Below, piece after piece: positions 31,030 to 33,372 of a stretch of 33,372 nt of DNA. Both the position numbers and the translations under genes were made by a program. Numbering within the stretch: the first letter of the stretch is position 1; the number at the start of each line of letters is the position of its first letter. This stretch comes from a virus. Location: IMG/VR virus record IMGVR_UViG_3300031885_000073, positions 1 through 33,372 of that record; one strand, written 5' to 3'. Below the pieces are notes generated by a model that did no database searches, was not told the origin of the DNA, and was given only the letters and a program-made list of their open reading frames with translations.

Positions 31030-31304
31030 TTTGCTATCCTCAATATCAACTCGACGATGGTTTTTATATTTATGCCCGTAAATGCAAGCACGGCAATCAC
31101 GACCCCGACGGCGTAGATTTTCTTCATGCACGTATCGAATTTATGGTTCAATTCATTCATGCGAGTCTCAATACACGCTAGGTCATTGACCGCCATCATC
31201 CTGACCATTGTCGCCAGGATATTAAATTTCTCCGGCAATGCTTCGGTTTGATCGAGTTGTTCAATTAGGGGATCCCACTTGTTATCCTGTTGAATGGGGT
31301 TCAT
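31026..31304 (-). CDS. XhlA-like helix plus C-terminal membrane anchor, 92 residues
   Basis: ATG at 31304 lies 1 nt after the upstream stop with AAGGA 7 nt upstream. The first 60 residues are helical (EQLDQTEALPEKFNILATMV, then CIETRMNELNHKFDTCMK) and the C-terminus is hydrophobic (YAVGVVIAVLAFTGINIKTI). Short soluble helix plus C-terminal membrane segment is the pattern of XhlA-type haemolysin/holin partners. Two cysteines flank the helix. A possible lysis component, not proved. Confidence 0.68.
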   Translation of the reverse strand: MNPIQQDNKWDPLIEQLDQTEALPEKFNILATMVRMMAVNDLACIETRMNELNHKFDTCMKKIYAVGVVIAVLAFTGINIKTIVELILRIAK

Positions 31305-31305
31305 C

Positions 31306-31929
31306 TCATTTTCCTTGTATGGCATTGAAGATGATGTATCCTGCGGCGGCGATCACTGCGCCCGATTTGATATTGCCCATGACCCGCGTCCATCGGAGTT
31401 TGCTCTCGGACGCCTTCCAGCCCTGTTCTGCCAAATGCCGAATGCGACACTCTGCGTCGTATTTTGCTTTCCACGCCTCCGAAATCGTAACCTGCGCATT
31501 GAACTTCGCAGCCCATGCGGAGATTACCTTGTCCTTCTCCGCAATGATGAGCGTTGCGGTGTTATACTGCGCACGCCAATTCTCTACCATAGCGGTAAGG
31601 ATCGGCACTCGGTCTGTATCGGTCTTGGCTTGGGCCAACCGGCCCCCGAGCGTGACAAGATCGGCGTCCCTGTGACCAATGGTGTTGGTCAGATGACCAA
31701 TAGCCTTGTCCCTCTCAGCGATCTCTTTATTGGCTTGCCCAATGATTATATTCTGTTTGGCAATCAATGCATCTTTGAGCTTGGCGTCGGCTTCGGCAAT
31801 ATTCTTTGCCTCCCCAAGTTGACCATGAAGAACCGAGTTTTTATCATATAAATTACATGAGCGAAATACTAAAAAGATTACCCCACAAACCAAGAGAAAT
31901 CCAATTATGTAGGGTAAGTTCTTTTTCAT
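31306..31929 (-). CDS. Membrane-anchored coiled-coil protein, i-spanin-like candidate
   Basis: A 207-residue protein from ATG at 31929, with AGAGGAG 6 nt upstream; the open frame continues upstream to 32019 but without a site. An N-terminal transmembrane helix (YIIGFLLVCGVIFLVF, 6-21) is followed by about 150 residues of charged helix with heptad-like spacing (AKNIAEADAKLKDALIAKQN and onward, SAWAAKFNAQVTISEAWKAK) and a hydrophobic C-terminus (GAVIAAAGYIIFNAI). Inner-membrane anchor plus long coiled coil resembles Rz-type i-spanins, but those end in a basic periplasmic tail rather than a hydrophobic one. No outer-membrane lipoprotein partner is seen in the window. Confidence 0.66.
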   Translation of the reverse strand: MKKNLPYIIGFLLVCGVIFLVFRSCNLYDKNSVLHGQLGEAKNIAEADAKLKDALIAKQNIIIGQANKEIAERDKAIGHLTNTIGHRDADLVTLGGRLAQAKTDTDRVPILTAMVENWRAQYNTATLIIAEKDKVISAWAAKFNAQVTISEAWKAKYDAECRIRHLAEQGWKASESKLRWTRVMGNIKSGAVIAAAGYIIFNAIQGK

Positions 31930-31975
31930 GCGGGCTCCTCTAGTGCCAGAGCGATCCAATATATCCGCCTGATCT

Positions 31976-32182
31976 TCATGGCTTCGTCTCGCCGTTTCCG
32001 TTCTCCTCACTAACACCACGAATGTTATTGAGCGTTTTCGCCGTTATGAACGCGCCAATAATCGCCGCCTGGAAACCGAACGTCTCCACGATAGGGAATG
32101 CCGGGAACGCCGCCTTGGTGACGCCCTCAATTAGTCCCAGCGCAAGGCCAATGAGGACTACCTTGAAGCGCGTCTGCTTCAT
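31976..32182 (-). CDS. Small two-helix membrane protein, 68 residues
   Basis: ATG at 32182 overlaps the upstream stop as ATGA, with AAGGA close by. Hydrophobic stretches FKVVLIGLALGLIEG and TFGFQAAIIGAFITA give two short membrane helices, with a Pro/Phe-rich linker between. The C-terminus is polar (NNIRGVSEENGNGETKP). It could be a holin or antiholin. Size, position and the neighbours make a lysis role a fair guess only. Confidence 0.65.
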   Translation of the reverse strand: MKQTRFKVVLIGLALGLIEGVTKAAFPAFPIVETFGFQAAIIGAFITAKTLNNIRGVSEENGNGETKP

Positions 32183-32487
32183 TCCTTGTTTCCCTCCAGC
32201 AGGTCCCAGGCTTCCTTGACAATACGCGGCCCGTATATCTTGCCGATCAAGTCCTTCACGAGTTTCAGATCATCCACGTCCAGCACAATGGGTTCCTTGC
32301 AACCGTAGATCCTCGATGCCAGCGCTCCCCGTTTATACTTCTCCTTACCATCGAGTTTCCTGTCCTCGTCGGATACGGCATCAAGCGCGACGACCGCCGC
32401 GTCCCTGAGCGTGAACGTCTCGCCCTTGCCGTCCTTGATCTCGTCCCCGGCCAGGGACTTGAGTGCCGTCGAAAAATCAATCTTCAT
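32179..32487 (-). CDS. Conserved-looking phage protein, 102 residues
   Basis: A 102-residue soluble protein with AAAGGAG upstream of ATG 32487. It starts MKIDFSTALKSLAGDEIKDG, then ETFTLRDAAVVALDAVSDED and KYKRGALASRIYGCKEPIVL, ending in DLIGKIYGPRIVKEAWDLLE. The pattern is like small phage proteins found in many siphoviruses upstream of the terminase genes, whose role is unknown. Its stop overlaps the next start as ATGA. Confidence 0.75.
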   Translation of the reverse strand: MKIDFSTALKSLAGDEIKDGKGETFTLRDAAVVALDAVSDEDRKLDGKEKYKRGALASRIYGCKEPIVLDVDDLKLVKDLIGKIYGPRIVKEAWDLLEGNKE

Positions 32488-32498
32488 GCCTTCTCCTT

Positions 32499-32999
32499 TT
32501 ACCCAATGCTTATTCCCATTTTCTTGGCCTGCACTCTCGTCCGGCGTAGTGCAGCCGCCCCGTTATTCAATCCCCGAATCAAAGCCGGATCGAAGGGTGA
32601 GGGAGCCGGGACAGTGCTATTTTTCCCCGTCCTTTTCCCAGAGGCCACCTGGGCGTTGCGCTCGGCTCCCATATTGGCCTTTTTGATTTTTTTATTCGGC
32701 TTGATCGTCCAGACTGCCGCGACCGCGCGCCCGTCAATGTCAACCAGCTTCAGGCGTAACCGCTCGCGATCAACCAGACCATATGATTGTATGCGCCCGG
32801 CCAACATCCACGGGCCGAAAATGGGACGCCTCTCCCATGGAATGAGCCCAACCGCGATGGGTTTCGTGGGGGTGAACATATAGCAACTATGGACGGCCCT
32901 GGACTCTCCGCATTCATATCGCGGCTTGCGGCCGGTCTCGTGGAATATGCTTCTATTTTCGCAACGAAAGCAGAGACCATGGCCCGGTTCTATGTTCAT
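32499..32999 (-). CDS. Four-cysteine phage protein, 166 residues
   Basis: A 166-residue protein starting ATGA-overlapped with the upstream gene. The N-terminus holds four cysteines: CFRC (10-13), YEC (30) and SCY (39), likely a zinc-binding unit; then VGLIPWERRPIFGPWMLAGR, a beta-like segment; then a basic linker (KPNKKIKKANMGAERNAQVA) that could bind nucleic acid. I associate the C-F-R-C-E-N-R start with phage proteins of Desulfobacterota-type hosts, an impression rather than a search result. Function unknown. Confidence 0.75.
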   Translation of the reverse strand: MNIEPGHGLCFRCENRSIFHETGRKPRYECGESRAVHSCYMFTPTKPIAVGLIPWERRPIFGPWMLAGRIQSYGLVDRERLRLKLVDIDGRAVAAVWTIKPNKKIKKANMGAERNAQVASGKRTGKNSTVPAPSPFDPALIRGLNNGAAALRRTRVQAKKMGISIG

Positions 33000-33241
33000 T
33001 CGTGGTCCTTGCCGACAATGAGTGCCCGATATCGGCAGTACGATGGCTTCTTGCTATTGTCCTCCAGCTCCTGTTGGTATGCCATGCAAACGTCTCCCTG
33101 TTCGTCATCCTGCCGAAATGGGCAAAATATGCATGTCGTGAGATCGATGCGCTTCTCGTCATCGTATCCATGCTTGGCATCATCGGCCCCCGCAAAGGCA
33201 TCGTGCCTGGCCTGCTCAAGCGCCGGGGTGTAAGGGATCAT
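32996..33241 (-). CDS. Small four-cysteine protein, 81 residues
   Basis: An 81-residue protein from ATG 33241 (AAGGG upstream) whose stop overlaps the next start as ATGA. Cysteines C37, C40, C52 and C69 in TCIFCPF, DVCMAY and SYCRYR give a possible metal site. The N-terminus is acidic and Ala-rich. Its neighbour has a comparable four-cysteine start, so the pair may be functionally linked. No known family. Confidence 0.68.
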   Translation of the reverse strand: MIPYTPALEQARHDAFAGADDAKHGYDDEKRIDLTTCIFCPFRQDDEQGDVCMAYQQELEDNSKKPSYCRYRALIVGKDHE

Positions 33242-33283
33242 TTGACCCTTGTTTCCGCGCTGACGGGATGGCCCATCATATAC

Positions 33284-33372
33284 CTATAACCCTTCGCCAC
33301 GTGGCCCTCTGTTCAACCAGAAATCAAAATCGCTATGTTCATCGAATAAATATGGATGACCGTTTTTGAGCA
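33284..33372 (-). CDS. C-terminal fragment of a gene entering from the right edge
   Basis: The minus frame from 33370 reads 28 residues, LKNGHPYLFDEHSDFDFWLN followed by RGPRGEGL, to TAG at 33284. Composition and codon use look coding, and it ends 42 nt before the next start. The other two minus frames stop sooner or look random. Product unknown. Confidence 0.45.
   Translation of the reverse strand, partial: LKNGHPYLFDEHSDFDFWLNRGPRGEGL

Noticed and set aside
30895-31131. 78-codon start for the 44-aa membrane protein
   Set aside because: The longer frame would overlap the preceding gene by more than 100 nt; the GTG at 31029 overlaps that stop as GTGA and has a good Shine-Dalgarno.

Overview
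The window is a 33 kb piece of a tailed-phage genome (or prophage): the head-to-tail structural block of a siphovirus-type virion. Every supported gene lies on the minus strand, so the map reads from right (33372) to left (1). A terminase/HK97-type portal/prohead protease/HK97-fold capsid series, a short tail tube protein, a G/GT-type frameshift cassette and a tape measure protein, with no sheath gene, indicate a long non-contractile tail. No integrase, repressor, replication gene or endolysin is visible. The base composition is moderately GC-rich by eye, genes overlap by ATGA/TAATG junctions and Shine-Dalgarno sites are clear, so the host is a bacterium. Four-cysteine small proteins of the kind I associate with Desulfobacterota-like phages are a weak hint at host group.

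Right end (33372-30180): two small four-cysteine proteins, a 102-aa conserved protein, then a run of six small membrane proteins (one with a long coiled coil) with one soluble protein among them, ending at a terminator-like hairpin. This could be a holin/spanin-type lysis cassette. A 300-bp regulatory-looking gap follows (29886-30179). Packaging and head block (29885-20680): small and large terminase subunits, portal, Mu-F-like protein, a two-cysteine-pair mini-protein, an S78 prohead protease with a long C-terminal extension, a Met-type (CAU) tRNA with initiator-like features, two tandem paralogous HK97-fold major capsid proteins (only the first has the N-terminal delta/scaffold region), and a decoration-like gene interrupted by an in-frame amber codon. 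A strong terminator closes this unit at 20610.

Connector block (20582-13566): a GT4 glycosyltransferase, two small head-associated proteins, a 116-aa structural protein, a 416-aa protein with 33-residue repeats, a glycine-rich protein, a 92-aa protein, then the connector set: a gp6-like adaptor carrying a duplicated insertion, a head-tail joining protein and a gp10-like protein.

Glycan island (13569-4066): ten genes without gaps, inserted between gp10 and the tail terminator. They are a DegT-family sugar aminotransferase, a GNAT acetyltransferase, five related GT2 glycosyltransferases, one more distant GT2, a SAM methyltransferase, and an 860-aa protein combining GT2, LicD, cytidylyltransferase and GT2 domains. 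The set looks able to build and decorate an unusual glycan (amino-acylated sugar, O-methyl, phospho- or phosphono-substituent), either on the virion itself or on the host surface. Tail block (4056-1): tail terminator, tail tube protein followed by a strong terminator, the G/GT cassette with an A AAA AAC slippery site and hairpin, and the tape measure protein running off the left edge.
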